From contig NZ_CP031030.1 in the NCBI RefSeq assembly GCF_003711225.1, positions 1,798,001-1,862,000 on the forward strand: 64,000 nt of DNA, written 5' to 3'. Each line of letters starts with the position of its first letter. Positions within the stretch are counted from its first letter, which is position 1. Source of the DNA: Runella sp. SP2 (lineage in GTDB: Bacteria; Bacteroidota; Bacteroidia; Cytophagales; Spirosomataceae). This document shows positions 1 through 6,379 of this stretch, one piece after another. Below the pieces are notes generated by a model. It worked only from the letters and a program-made list of their open reading frames with translations, did no database searches and had not been told where the DNA came from. Both the position numbers and the translations under genes were made by a program.

Positions 1-16
1 AGTTTGCCCTTCTTTT

Positions 17-838
17 TCAGAGTGATACATAGTCGATAATTCGTCCAATAAATTGTTGAGCTGTCCCACCTACTTTATAACTGTCTGCAATTGTCGTTAA
101 ACTACTTGCGACACTTGTTCCGTTAAGAAGGATTTGTCCCACTTTGTTTAATAGTGATTTACTCTTTTCCTTTTGTCCTGATTTTACTGCGGTTAAAAGT
201 TCATTCAGAGTATCTTTAATGTCGGAAATGTCTGCTTGATTAAGAGTGTCGTTAATTAATTTTAGGTCGTCATTAGTTATTGCTTCTACATTTAGAAATT
301 CACGACTTAAAGAGATGTCAAATAAATCATCAGCTATTACGCTTTCATTTCTCGGAAATAGGTCGTCAGAGACGAATTTTGCAATGCACTTAAACCCAAA
401 AACTATGTTGTCGTGAAGATTAAAGATAATTGCACTTCGTCTTTCGAGTTTGTTATATAAAATTTGTATTTGTCCCGGAGTTTGCGTTACGACCTGTCCT
501 GCGAAACCAACTGGAATGTAAGGTTTGTCCTTAAACTTAATAATGTCAGGAATATAGTTTTGTGGGAACAATATTCCTACTACTGTTCCACCCGGAACTC
601 CATAATCGTCACAGAAAGTTATTTCGTTTTCCTTAATATAAGTCCTTGTCTCGGCTCCCGGTCTGCGTTTAAGAATATTCAATTCACCAAATAACTCAAA
701 TGGAAAGTAGTCAGAGTCACTTTCTGTTTTTGTTCTTCTGTTTTCAAAAGTCCATTGAAAATTATTAGACGTGATTTGAAAAACATCCACTGTTCCGTCC
801 TCATTAATTTTCTGTATTACCATCAATTTTGTTATCAT
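17..838 (-). CDS. Hypothetical protein
   Basis: I do not recognise this protein. The open frame extends upstream to 952, but the ATG at 838 (MITKLMVIQK) is the better start, because the upstream extension runs through the hairpin-containing element at 872-1005 and has no protein-like character; a second Met at 823 is possible. The resulting protein is about 273 residues, soluble, with no signal peptide or membrane segment. The N-terminal two thirds look like mixed alpha/beta. The last ~70 residues are helical (NELLTAVKSGQKEKSKSLL and onward) and end in a small hydrophobic segment. It lies beside a cassette-like element in an accessory region, so it may be a horizontally moved or defence-associated gene; that is inference only. 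Confidence 0.6.
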   Translation of the reverse strand: MITKLMVIQKINEDGTVDVFQITSNNFQWTFENRRTKTESDSDYFPFELFGELNILKRRPGAETRTYIKENEITFCDDYGVPGGTVVGILFPQNYIPDIIKFKDKPYIPVGFAGQVVTQTPGQIQILYNKLERRSAIIFNLHDNIVFGFKCIAKFVSDDLFPRNESVIADDLFDISLSREFLNVEAITNDDLKLINDTLNQADISDIKDTLNELLTAVKSGQKEKSKSLLNKVGQILLNGTSVASSLTTIADSYKVGGTAQQFIGRIIDYVSL

Positions 839-871
839 ATTCTTTCGATTTGTCTGTCGTCTTAGGGTGAC

Positions 872-1005
872 GCCTAACGGAAAAGCATTTGTGCAGGGTG
901 GGATTAGTATCACTACCGTTTCCACACGTACAAAAGCCAATAGAAAGCACAAATGTTTTAATGTAGCACGTCTGTCCGCCTTGCCACAAATACAATGTTG
1001 TATGC
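872..1005 (-). repeat. attC-like/cassette-boundary element 1
   Basis: Non-coding element between two minus-strand genes. On the + strand it begins with GCCTAACGG (873-880 region) and ends with GTTGTATGC (997-1005). Inside is a stem: 881-894 (AAAAGCATTTGTGC) pairs with 947-959 (GCACAAATGTTTT), perfect except for one extra G at 885. The boundary GCCTAAC fits the integron core consensus RYYYAAC, and the single unpaired base resembles the extrahelical base of attC sites. Against this, about 37 bp separate the stem from the GTTGTATGC end, unlike a classical attC. Read on the minus strand it starts with GCATACAAC and ends GTTAGGCGTC, matching the ends of the element at 1928-2006. Confidence 0.45.
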
Positions 1006-1043
1006 TGTTGTTTTTTTACATTATGTGGTTTGCTTATTTTTTA

Positions 1044-1901
1044 TTAATTCTTGTATTTATTTAAGTCCGAAATACCGACAGTTCTCCAAACAACAACTTG
1101 AAAATAGTTCTTGGTCACTTTTTCAAGTTCATTACTTATATTTCTTTTAAAGCTAACACCAATATTAAAATTAATCCCAAGTGATTTTGCATCTGTTTCT
1201 AATGTAGATGCGATTTCATCCACACTATTTTCATTTATAGTTATATCAAAGTAAACTATTCCTATTGCAGTTATTAACCTTTTTGGATTTTCAAGGTTGT
1301 AAATACTATTTCTACAATCAGAATATTCTAAGTTTCTTGCTATTTTTATTACTGCGTTTTGGTCAAGTTCAAACTGATGATATCTGCCTTCAATTTTCAA
1401 TTCTTTATTGGCAAATTTTAAGTATGCAGCGTATAATTTTGCCTTAAAACTTTCAATTATATCTGTATTTAACGATGGATTCGCTATTCTAATTTTATTC
1501 AAATCAGATTCTACAGTTAAGTCAATATCTAGTTTTAAAAACTCCTTCTCTGAATAATTTATACTTTGTCCTTTATTTCCTGTTGAGCCAAGCCTTTTGA
1601 CTTGTTGCTCTGTAAAAGGATTCTTAGTATCTGATGAACAAGGAAATTTTAAGTTTCCAGTTTTAATGTTCTCAGGGAAAACGTGTCCTAAAATATTGTG
1701 CGCAATGATTTCAGGTGTACTATTATCATCAATTATTGGGTCATAAGTTTTCTTTGTCATCTTCATATAAGGACCTAAATTTCCAGGACGACAATCATTA
1801 CAAACTACAGAAGTCTTTAATTTCTTACCTTGAATATTGAATGTTGGTTTGCATCCAAACCCTAATAATGCGATTGAAAGGATAACCGTTATTTTTTTCA
1901 T
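1044..1901 (-). CDS. Hypothetical lipoprotein
   Basis: Protein of 285 residues with an N-terminal hydrophobic signal followed by Cys17 (MKKITVILSIALLGFGCK). This is compatible with a lipoprotein signal peptide, although the -3 position is Gly rather than Leu. After the Cys there is a CxxC-like stretch (VVCNDCRPG). I do not recognise the mature domain, which has no further membrane segments. The gene is bracketed by two elements with inverted ends, GTTGTATGC at 997-1005 just after its stop and GCATACAAC at 1928-1936 just before its start, so it looks like a unit carried between them. The ATG at 1901 directly precedes the signal sequence, so the start is well supported. Confidence 0.7.
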   Translation of the reverse strand: MKKITVILSIALLGFGCKPTFNIQGKKLKTSVVCNDCRPGNLGPYMKMTKKTYDPIIDDNSTPEIIAHNILGHVFPENIKTGNLKFPCSSDTKNPFTEQQVKRLGSTGNKGQSINYSEKEFLKLDIDLTVESDLNKIRIANPSLNTDIIESFKAKLYAAYLKFANKELKIEGRYHQFELDQNAVIKIARNLEYSDCRNSIYNLENPKRLITAIGIVYFDITINENSVDEIASTLETDAKSLGINFNIGVSFKRNISNELEKVTKNYFQVVVWRTVGISDLNKYKN

Positions 1902-1927
1902 ATTGTTTAGTTTTAGTATTTACAATA

Positions 1928-2006
1928 GCATACAACGGAGGGTAAATGGGTGCGGCCTATGGTCGAAGACCTCATTATATTGGACCCATTTGCCTGTTGG
2001 GCGACG
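1928..2006 (+). repeat. attC-like/cassette-boundary element 2
   Basis: Non-coding element upstream of the lipoprotein-like gene. It runs GCATACAAC (1928-1936), a stem arm at 1941-1951 (GGTAAATGGGT), a central section with a small hairpin GGTC-GAA-GACC, the second arm at 1984-1994 (ACCCATTTGCC, one G-T pair), and GTTGGGCGACG (1996-2006). GTTGGGC fits the integron R' core GTTRRRY, and the stem lies directly inside both ends as in attC sites. The left end ATACAAC deviates from RYYYAAC at one position. The orientation is opposite to the element at 872-1005. No integrase gene is in the window. Confidence 0.45.
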
Positions 2007-2031
2007 CTGATTTTTTTTAAGCCATTTTAAG

Positions 2032-2068
2032 TTATTCTTTTGCTTACGCTTTGTAGGCGAAAGAATAA
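2032..2068. repeat. Hairpin, 12-bp stem
   Basis: TTATTCTTTTGC (2032-2043) pairs with GCGAAAGAATAA (2057-2068), one mismatch, with a 13-nt loop. It lies in the long gene-free stretch 1902-2753. No T-run follows on either side that would make it a standard terminator. Confidence 0.5.
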
Positions 2069-2113
2069 CGGTTTGAAAAAAAGTATGAAAAAAGACAATA
2101 AATTTCAAATTTT

Positions 2114-2193
2114 ATTCGCTTACAATTCAAGATTTTTCAAATCTTGCCTAAAAGTGCTTAAAAATCTAAGAGATTTTTGAATTGTAAACGAAT
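2114..2193. repeat. Cloverleaf-like nested inverted repeat
   Basis: Outer stem: 2114-2129 (ATTCGCTTACAATTCA) against 2178-2193 (TGAATTGTAAACGAAT), one mismatch. Inside are two perfect 8-bp hairpins with 3-nt loops: CAAGATTT-TTC-AAATCTTG (2128-2146) and AAAAATCT-AAG-AGATTTTT (2160-2178). The second arm of each hairpin abuts or overlaps the outer stem by one or two bases, so a folded strand would form a three-way junction. No open reading frame of note covers it. It could be a structured RNA, a recombination site or a MITE-like element; the sequence does not decide. Confidence 0.55.
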
Positions 2194-2351
2194 CTGCCAC
2201 ATCGTCTTTTTTCATTCAATGTCTGTCCAACGAGTGGATAGACCCCACTCCATCATCTTCAAACACTTATTAGTATCTTGTTTTCGAGTACTCTGGCGTC
2301 TATTTCTAATTTGTACGCAATGATTCCACTTTTGGGGCTAATTTCACTTAC

Positions 2352-2589
2352 GCGCTGCTGCCGTTTGCACCTTCATCAAGTACATTGCCTACAATTACCC
2401 CAAAAGTAAAAAACAAGTGCGTAATTACTCATCTAGTTCAACGAATATTTTATTTGGGAAAATCGAAGGTGAGTTATGGTGCAAAAAGCTGGGAAATTCC
2501 ACTGAGTGCAGGTAAGTGGAAAGGTCAACAGAAGAAAAGGCTGGAAGCCTGTCAAGCTATGGGAGGAGGACAGCTTTAAAGGGTGGAAA
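2352..2589 (+). repeat. Duplicated ~240-bp module, copy A
   Basis: This segment recurs at 4156-4397 in the same orientation. The copies differ by one 3-bp indel near the left end and three substitutions. Both contain a shared + frame (here 2385-2579, TTG start, 64 codons to TAA) that ends KKRLEACQAMGGGQL. The two substitutions inside the shared frame are synonymous (CTG/CTA Leu and CAG/CAA Gln); the third, upstream, changes Ser to Leu. I do not recognise the peptide. It may be the tail of a degraded gene, or a mobile non-coding element with an accidental frame. The module also contains the AGGCT-GGA-AGCCT palindrome found in the hairpin row just downstream. Confidence 0.75.
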
Positions 2590-2596
2590 CGTGATA

Positions 2597-2697
2597 GCGC
2601 GAGGTTCTGCCTCGTGCTGATTATTTTCAGGCTTCTAGCCTAAGTTGTGGAAAAAGGCTGGAAGCCTTGAAATAGTTGTCACGAGCGGGGACGCTCG
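2597..2697. repeat. Row of four REP-like hairpins
   Basis: Four short palindromes follow each other: GCGCGAGG/CCTCGTGC (2597-2617), AGGCT-TCT-AGCCT (2629-2641), AAGGCT-GGA-AGCCTT (2654-2668) and CGAGCG-GGGA-CGCTCG (2682-2697). The second and third share the stem AGGCT/AGCCT. The stretch lies between copy A of the duplicated module and the S1-like gene, and nothing in it codes. It resembles the short G+C-rich palindromes scattered between genes in many Bacteroidetes genomes; assignment to a REP family is inference. The rest of the gap 1902-2753 holds the elements listed separately and no gene I can support. Confidence 0.5.
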
Positions 2698-2753
2698 CGC
2701 CATCGGGGGCCTTACTTAACCATAGAGATTTTTGATATTCTCAACTATTCATT

Positions 2754-3017
2754 TTAAGTTTTTTGGCTAAAAATGATTTGTTTATCGTGTTCTCGAAAGC
2801 CTATAATTATGCCACTAACAATACTTCCTAATGGGTGATAATTTTTATTTTTGTAATTATCTTCAGTCATATTAAATATGTCAACAATTTGAATTAAAAC
2901 AGTGAATTCTTGATTTACGCCTAAGTCAATAAAATCTCCAAAGGGAGCTTTGTAGATAACTTTTCCTTCGATTTTCTGTCCTATTACATACTCCTTTTTA
3001 GCCTCTTGCCATGTCAT
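2754..3017 (-). CDS. Small S1-like RNA-binding-domain protein
   Basis: The open frame reaches upstream to 3101, but the ATG at 3017 gives an 87-residue protein beginning MTWQEAKKEYVIGQKIEG, which is the natural start of an S1/OB-fold unit. The stretch GQKIEGKVIYKAPFGDFIDL has the S1 pattern (G-x-V...x-FG-x-F-V/I-D-L). A later strand (GSIVSGIIIGF) and a final hydrophobic strand (KQIIF) complete the fold. Single S1-like proteins of this size occur beside unrelated genes, and the RNA target is unknown. It lies downstream of the rhomboid gene on the same strand with a 130-bp gap, and both are enclosed by the two copies of the duplicated module. Confidence 0.6.
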   Translation of the reverse strand: MTWQEAKKEYVIGQKIEGKVIYKAPFGDFIDLGVNQEFTVLIQIVDIFNMTEDNYKNKNYHPLGSIVSGIIIGFREHDKQIIFSQKT

Positions 3018-3147
3018 TTTGAAAAATAGTTGACTTACTAGATGAAATTGTGTAGGTATCCTTGTGCCTAAATATGATTCGACCACAAATAGAAGCTTCA
3101 TAGCTTGGATTTCAACTACCGTGAAGGTGTAGTTATTGGTGGCGAAA

Positions 3148-4113
3148 TTATTCAGTAGAAAGTGACTTCAAATTGTTCTTTGCCCATTGGTTGTCTTTGT
3201 CAATGATTAATATTTGATTGTAAACTTTTTTGACTTCATTATATTTTTGGTTTTTATAAAGTTTGACAGCCTTTTCTTGTAGTTTATAAACTTCAAGTTG
3301 TCTCAAATTTGTCTTTGCAAACTCATTGCTCTGGTCTCTGCTTAGAATTTTTTTGTAAATGATTATTGCTTCTTCAACCTTTTGATTTTGATGGAGATCG
3401 AATGCTTGATAGGAAAGCCATAAAGTAGAAAAAGGATTCCAAAAAATTGAAGAAATTAAAATAGATAAAAGTAAAACCCCAACAGCCGATTGTTTATAAT
3501 TGTCATACTTGGAAATGTAGGCTAATGTCATTCCCCACAAAAACCCACCAATGTGAGCTGCATTTCCAACATTCCATGCCTTGACATATGTCAAAATAAG
3601 ACAAAGAAGTAGCCAGAAGATAAATAATCCTGTTATCTTTTTATCAAGATAGTCTTTATATTGTTTAGTTGTTTTACTTTTTACTAATATAAAGCCGAAC
3701 AAAGAATAACCAATCCCTGAAAGTCCAATTGCTGTTGTGCTAGTAAATGAAACTTCAGATAACGAACTCACTAAAGCAGAAGATAAAATGAGGATACCAT
3801 AAAATATCTTCTTGCTTTCGAATTCAATCTTCTTTCCAAAAAACCATACCCAATATAAATTAAAAGCAATATGCCATATTTCTGTATGCAAGAAATTAGA
3901 GGTAATAAGTCCCCAGTAACTTCCATTAAAAATGTCTGTCACGTTTGGCGAACCCCATTTTTTATAAACCTCCCAATTGTCATTTTGTTCTTCTAAGTTG
4001 ATTCCAATGAATAAAACGATACTTGTTAAACAACAAATTGCTGTCAGTATAGGAATGTACTTTTTAAATGAATTGTCAATTGGTGCATGATTAATCTCTA
4101 TTATGTCAGACAT
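3148..4113 (-). CDS. Rhomboid-family intramembrane serine protease
   Basis: The 321-residue protein has an N-terminal cytosolic tail, six or so membrane segments (about 20-220) and a soluble C-terminal tail (about 235-321). The rhomboid signature is present: His81 and Asn85 in HIAFNLYWVW, the nucleophile Ser132 in GLSGIGYSLFG, and His187 in AAHIGGFLWG, giving a Ser-His dyad. Rhomboids cleave transmembrane helices within the bilayer. The tail carries two TPR-like helical pairs (EAIIIYKKIL... and NEVKKVYNQILIID), an uncommon addition that may recruit a partner. A perfect -7 element, TAAATTTG, lies on the minus strand at 4142-4149 upstream of the ATG, with no matching -33. The gene and the S1-like gene are flanked by direct repeats of the 240-bp module. 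Confidence 0.85.
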   Translation of the reverse strand: MSDIIEINHAPIDNSFKKYIPILTAICCLTSIVLFIGINLEEQNDNWEVYKKWGSPNVTDIFNGSYWGLITSNFLHTEIWHIAFNLYWVWFFGKKIEFESKKIFYGILILSSALVSSLSEVSFTSTTAIGLSGIGYSLFGFILVKSKTTKQYKDYLDKKITGLFIFWLLLCLILTYVKAWNVGNAAHIGGFLWGMTLAYISKYDNYKQSAVGVLLLSILISSIFWNPFSTLWLSYQAFDLHQNQKVEEAIIIYKKILSRDQSNEFAKTNLRQLEVYKLQEKAVKLYKNQKYNEVKKVYNQILIIDKDNQWAKNNLKSLSTE

Positions 4114-4155
4114 ATTATAGCGTGTTTCTAGCTTTTACAACCAAATTTAAACTAT

Positions 4156-4397
4156 GCGCTGCTTATTGCCGTTTGCACCTTTATCAAGTACATTGCCTAC
4201 AATTACCCCAAAAGTAAAAAACAAGTGCGTAATTACTCATCTAGTTCAACGAATATTTTATTTGGGAAAATCGAAGGTGAGTTATGGTGCAAAAAGCTGG
4301 GAAATTCCACTGAGTGCAGGTAAGTGGAAAGGTCAACAGAAGAAAAGGCTAGAAGCCTGTCAAGCTATGGGAGGAGGACAACTTTAAAGGGTGGAAA
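4156..4397 (+). repeat. Duplicated ~240-bp module, copy B
   Basis: Second copy of the segment at 2352-2589, same orientation, about 1.57 kb away. Here the shared frame opens with ATG at 4154 and gives 77 codons ending GGGQL. It ends only three bases before the stop codon of the Rpn nuclease gene, so the right boundary coincides with a gene end. The near identity of the two copies points to a recent duplication or to gene conversion. Confidence 0.75.
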
Positions 4398-4399
4398 GC

Positions 4400-5233
4400 C
4401 TACTTTTCAGTCAGTTGGCGTTGTACAGATTTAACAAAGCCCACCGAAACACCAGCAATGTCTGCAATTTGTTCAAGAGTCAAAGACATTTTAGAAAGTA
4501 AGTTTCTTACAATTCGTTCTTCGGTTTTTTCTTGTCCAATGAGAAATGCTACATCTCTTTTTTCGTCAATATATTTTGCGATGCTGTCCATTACAATATT
4601 CTTTAATTTTTGTTCTAATTTACGCAGTTGAGCCAAGATACGCAACTGTTTGAAGTACCTTTTTAACGCCAGATCTCCGCTAGTAGTTTCTTCAAGTCGT
4701 GAAATGATGTCTTTCAGGGCACTTTCGGAGGTTTCTTGGCCAAAGTTAGCTAAAACAGATAAAACAATTTCCTCGGGGCGATTTGATTTTAGGAATATTT
4801 TGTAATCTACCGAATTGATAGCAAGCAAATTGTACTCGAAAGCCAAACCCACATCGGTCAAATGTGTCTCCATTTTGGGTTGTCCTTTACCCAGGAAAAT
4901 CACATACTGATAAATGGGAAGTCGGTACTTTCGTATGAGCATGGCCTTGTAATCAAGCATACGATGTACCATTTCATCATCATCTTTGACCTGAAACTCA
5001 ATCTGAAGTATAAAAGTTTTGCCTTTGTCGTCGGTGATTTTCTTTAAGGTGTCAGGTTTTCGTTCTTTAGTGTGTTGAATGTCGTCAGGCAGTTCTTCCA
5101 TAGAAACAGCCGTAATTTCAAGTACATTTTGCATGATACTTGAAATCACAGCTTCAAGATTCTCTTTAAAAATCTTATCATATTGTGAAGATTGCTGCCC
5201 ATTTGGTTGGCGTTTTTTCTTTTTGGCTTCCAT
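4400..5233 (-). CDS. Rpn-family PD-(D/E)XK nuclease / putative transposase
   Basis: A 277-residue protein of the Rpn (recombination-promoting nuclease, formerly PDDEXK transposase) family. The N-terminal segment NGQQSSQYDKIFKENLE is typical of the group. The catalytic core is visible as Asp61 (ERKPD), Glu79 and Gln81 (LQIEFQ); the E-x-Q form instead of E-x-K is usual in this family. The C-terminal part is helical and ends with a helix-turn-helix-like piece (LEQIADIAGVSVGFVKSVQ) that could bind DNA. E. coli RpnA-E raise RecA-independent recombination and have DNase activity; the role here is inferred by family. A perfect -7 box lies four bases upstream of the ATG (see 5238-5245). The stop codon abuts copy B of the duplicated module. 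Confidence 0.8.
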   Translation of the reverse strand: MEAKKKKRQPNGQQSSQYDKIFKENLEAVISSIMQNVLEITAVSMEELPDDIQHTKERKPDTLKKITDDKGKTFILQIEFQVKDDDEMVHRMLDYKAMLIRKYRLPIYQYVIFLGKGQPKMETHLTDVGLAFEYNLLAINSVDYKIFLKSNRPEEIVLSVLANFGQETSESALKDIISRLEETTSGDLALKRYFKQLRILAQLRKLEQKLKNIVMDSIAKYIDEKRDVAFLIGQEKTEERIVRNLLSKMSLTLEQIADIAGVSVGFVKSVQRQLTEK

Positions 5234-5237
5234 GAAG

Positions 5238-5245
5238 CAAAGTTA
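5238..5245 (-). promoter_or_regulatory. -7 element (TAACTTTG) just before the Rpn gene
   Basis: On the minus strand TAACTTTG matches the Bacteroidetes -7 consensus TAnnTTTG exactly and ends four bases before the ATG at 5233. If used, transcription would start at or next to the start codon, giving a leaderless message. No TTTG (-33) at the usual distance is present, so it could be chance. Confidence 0.35.
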
Positions 5246-5324
5246 TAAAGATATTCTCTATTATATCTATATAGAATTCTTTTTTAAGTAAAGTCAAAAG
5301 CCGCCACTTAGGCAAAAAGAGGCC

Positions 5325-5356
5325 AAAAAAACAGCACGAGCCTATTGCCCGTGCTG
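5325..5356 (-). terminator. Terminator after the lipoprotein gene
   Basis: On the minus strand a 9-bp stem (AGCACGGGC/GCTCGTGCT, one mismatch) is followed by a run of seven T, a standard intrinsic terminator 25 bp past the stop of the gene at 5380-6105. Confidence 0.75.
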
Positions 5357-5379
5357 CTTGGTTGGTACTTTATAATAAC

Positions 5380-6105
5380 CTACTGTTTGGTCAACGACGC
5401 CTTGATTTGGGTGTAATAGAGGGTGGTTAGTCCCTCAAAACCCGAATCCGTGCCTACGATGAGCCAAAGCTCGCCTTTGTCGTTGGTTTTGGCCGAGAAA
5501 GGGGCTTGACTATTAGTACGTTTGATGATTTGGTATTTGACGTCGTCGCCTTCAATACCAATTGTGCCAAGGAGTACGGCATCCTTTCCACCTTCACTTT
5601 GTGCACCCTTGTCCCAGTTGAGTTTCCATTGTCCCGTATTGTCTTTTGCGCGTTGAGGTTCGGTGCCCGAAGCTCCCGCTTTCAAATACACGGCTCCGCC
5701 AGGCGAACCGCCAATACCAACGCTGTTTTGGGGGTATTTGGAGGCCAATTCAACCTCAAACCCGATTTTATAGGTTTGGTTGGGCGTCAACCCCGTCAAC
5801 TTACGGGTCAAATACATAAAGGCATCGTCGCTGCGGTTGTGACTCTGAATCATCATTGATTTTTTGAGGGTGTCCGTCGGCAATGCCGCAATCTTAGAAC
5901 TAAACTCCATGATTCCCTCTTGCTGTTCGTTGTAATCGACCAAACCAGCCGTCCAACTATCCGCTCCTTTGTTGAAGTCGGTGGTGAAGGTGGGGTTCGG
6001 GTTCGGCGTTTCGGTTTCGGTGTTACAACTGCTCAATCCCATGGCGAGAACGGTTCCAAAGGCCCAAATAACGTTTTTGACGGGGGCTACTGATACTACT
6101 TTCAT
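5380..6105 (-). CDS. Secreted lipoprotein of unknown function
   Basis: A 241-residue protein with a lipoprotein signal peptide whose lipobox is LSSC (Cys27), followed by a short Thr/Pro/Asn-rich linker (NTETETPNPNP). The mature part looks like a beta-sandwich: the residues around 36-60 (DFNKGADSWTAGLVDYN) and the later LTPNQTYKIGFEVELAS resemble carbohydrate-binding or MAM-like jelly rolls, which start from a phrase about excess over a reference fold. I do not recognise a named family with confidence. It is probably anchored to the outer membrane. It stands alone: a terminator follows at 5325-5356, and sufB is divergent on the other side. Confidence 0.7.
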   Translation of the reverse strand: MKVVSVAPVKNVIWAFGTVLAMGLSSCNTETETPNPNPTFTTDFNKGADSWTAGLVDYNEQQEGIMEFSSKIAALPTDTLKKSMMIQSHNRSDDAFMYLTRKLTGLTPNQTYKIGFEVELASKYPQNSVGIGGSPGGAVYLKAGASGTEPQRAKDNTGQWKLNWDKGAQSEGGKDAVLLGTIGIEGDDVKYQIIKRTNSQAPFSAKTNDKGELWLIVGTDSGFEGLTTLYYTQIKASLTKQ

Positions 6106-6303
6106 TGCTGTTTTTTTTCGTTTTTTAAATGAATAATGGTGAATCCAAGGCCTCGGAAATCAGTGAAATGACGTGGATGGTGAACGGAAGGTTGGAATGG
6201 AGGCGAAAAAAAAGCGTTGATTTTTCGGCTTGGGCAGGACAAGTGGCGGTAGCTCTGAGGGTTGGGAATCGGCTTGTCTGTTCTTATTTAGATTTTTTTT
6301 AAA

Positions 6304-6311
6304 TATATTTG
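6304..6311 (+). promoter_or_regulatory. -7 element (TATATTTG) upstream of sufB
   Basis: TATATTTG matches TAnnTTTG exactly, 68 bp upstream of the sufB ATG. No clear TTTG lies 19-21 bp upstream, so only half the promoter is supported. The rest of the 274-bp divergent gap 6106-6379 shows no gene or strong palindrome. Confidence 0.4.
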
Positions 6312-6379
6312 CGCCCAAAATAGAACATTAGTCGCCCGTTTTTTGTTGAAAATTTAGAATAAACGCATATCTATACGCG

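Noticed and set aside
866-2010. Complete integron with attC sites
   Set aside because: No integrase, the two elements are inverted relative to each other, and one has an asymmetric 37-bp gap; kept only as attC-like.
1920-2108. 62-residue minus-strand open frame
   Set aside because: It runs through the attC-like element and the 2032-2068 hairpin, has low-complexity Lys/Gln content and no homologous look; treated as a chance frame.
3017-3101. Upstream ATG at 3101 for the S1-like gene
   Set aside because: The extra 28 residues do not resemble the S1 family, while the ATG at 3017 begins just before the domain.
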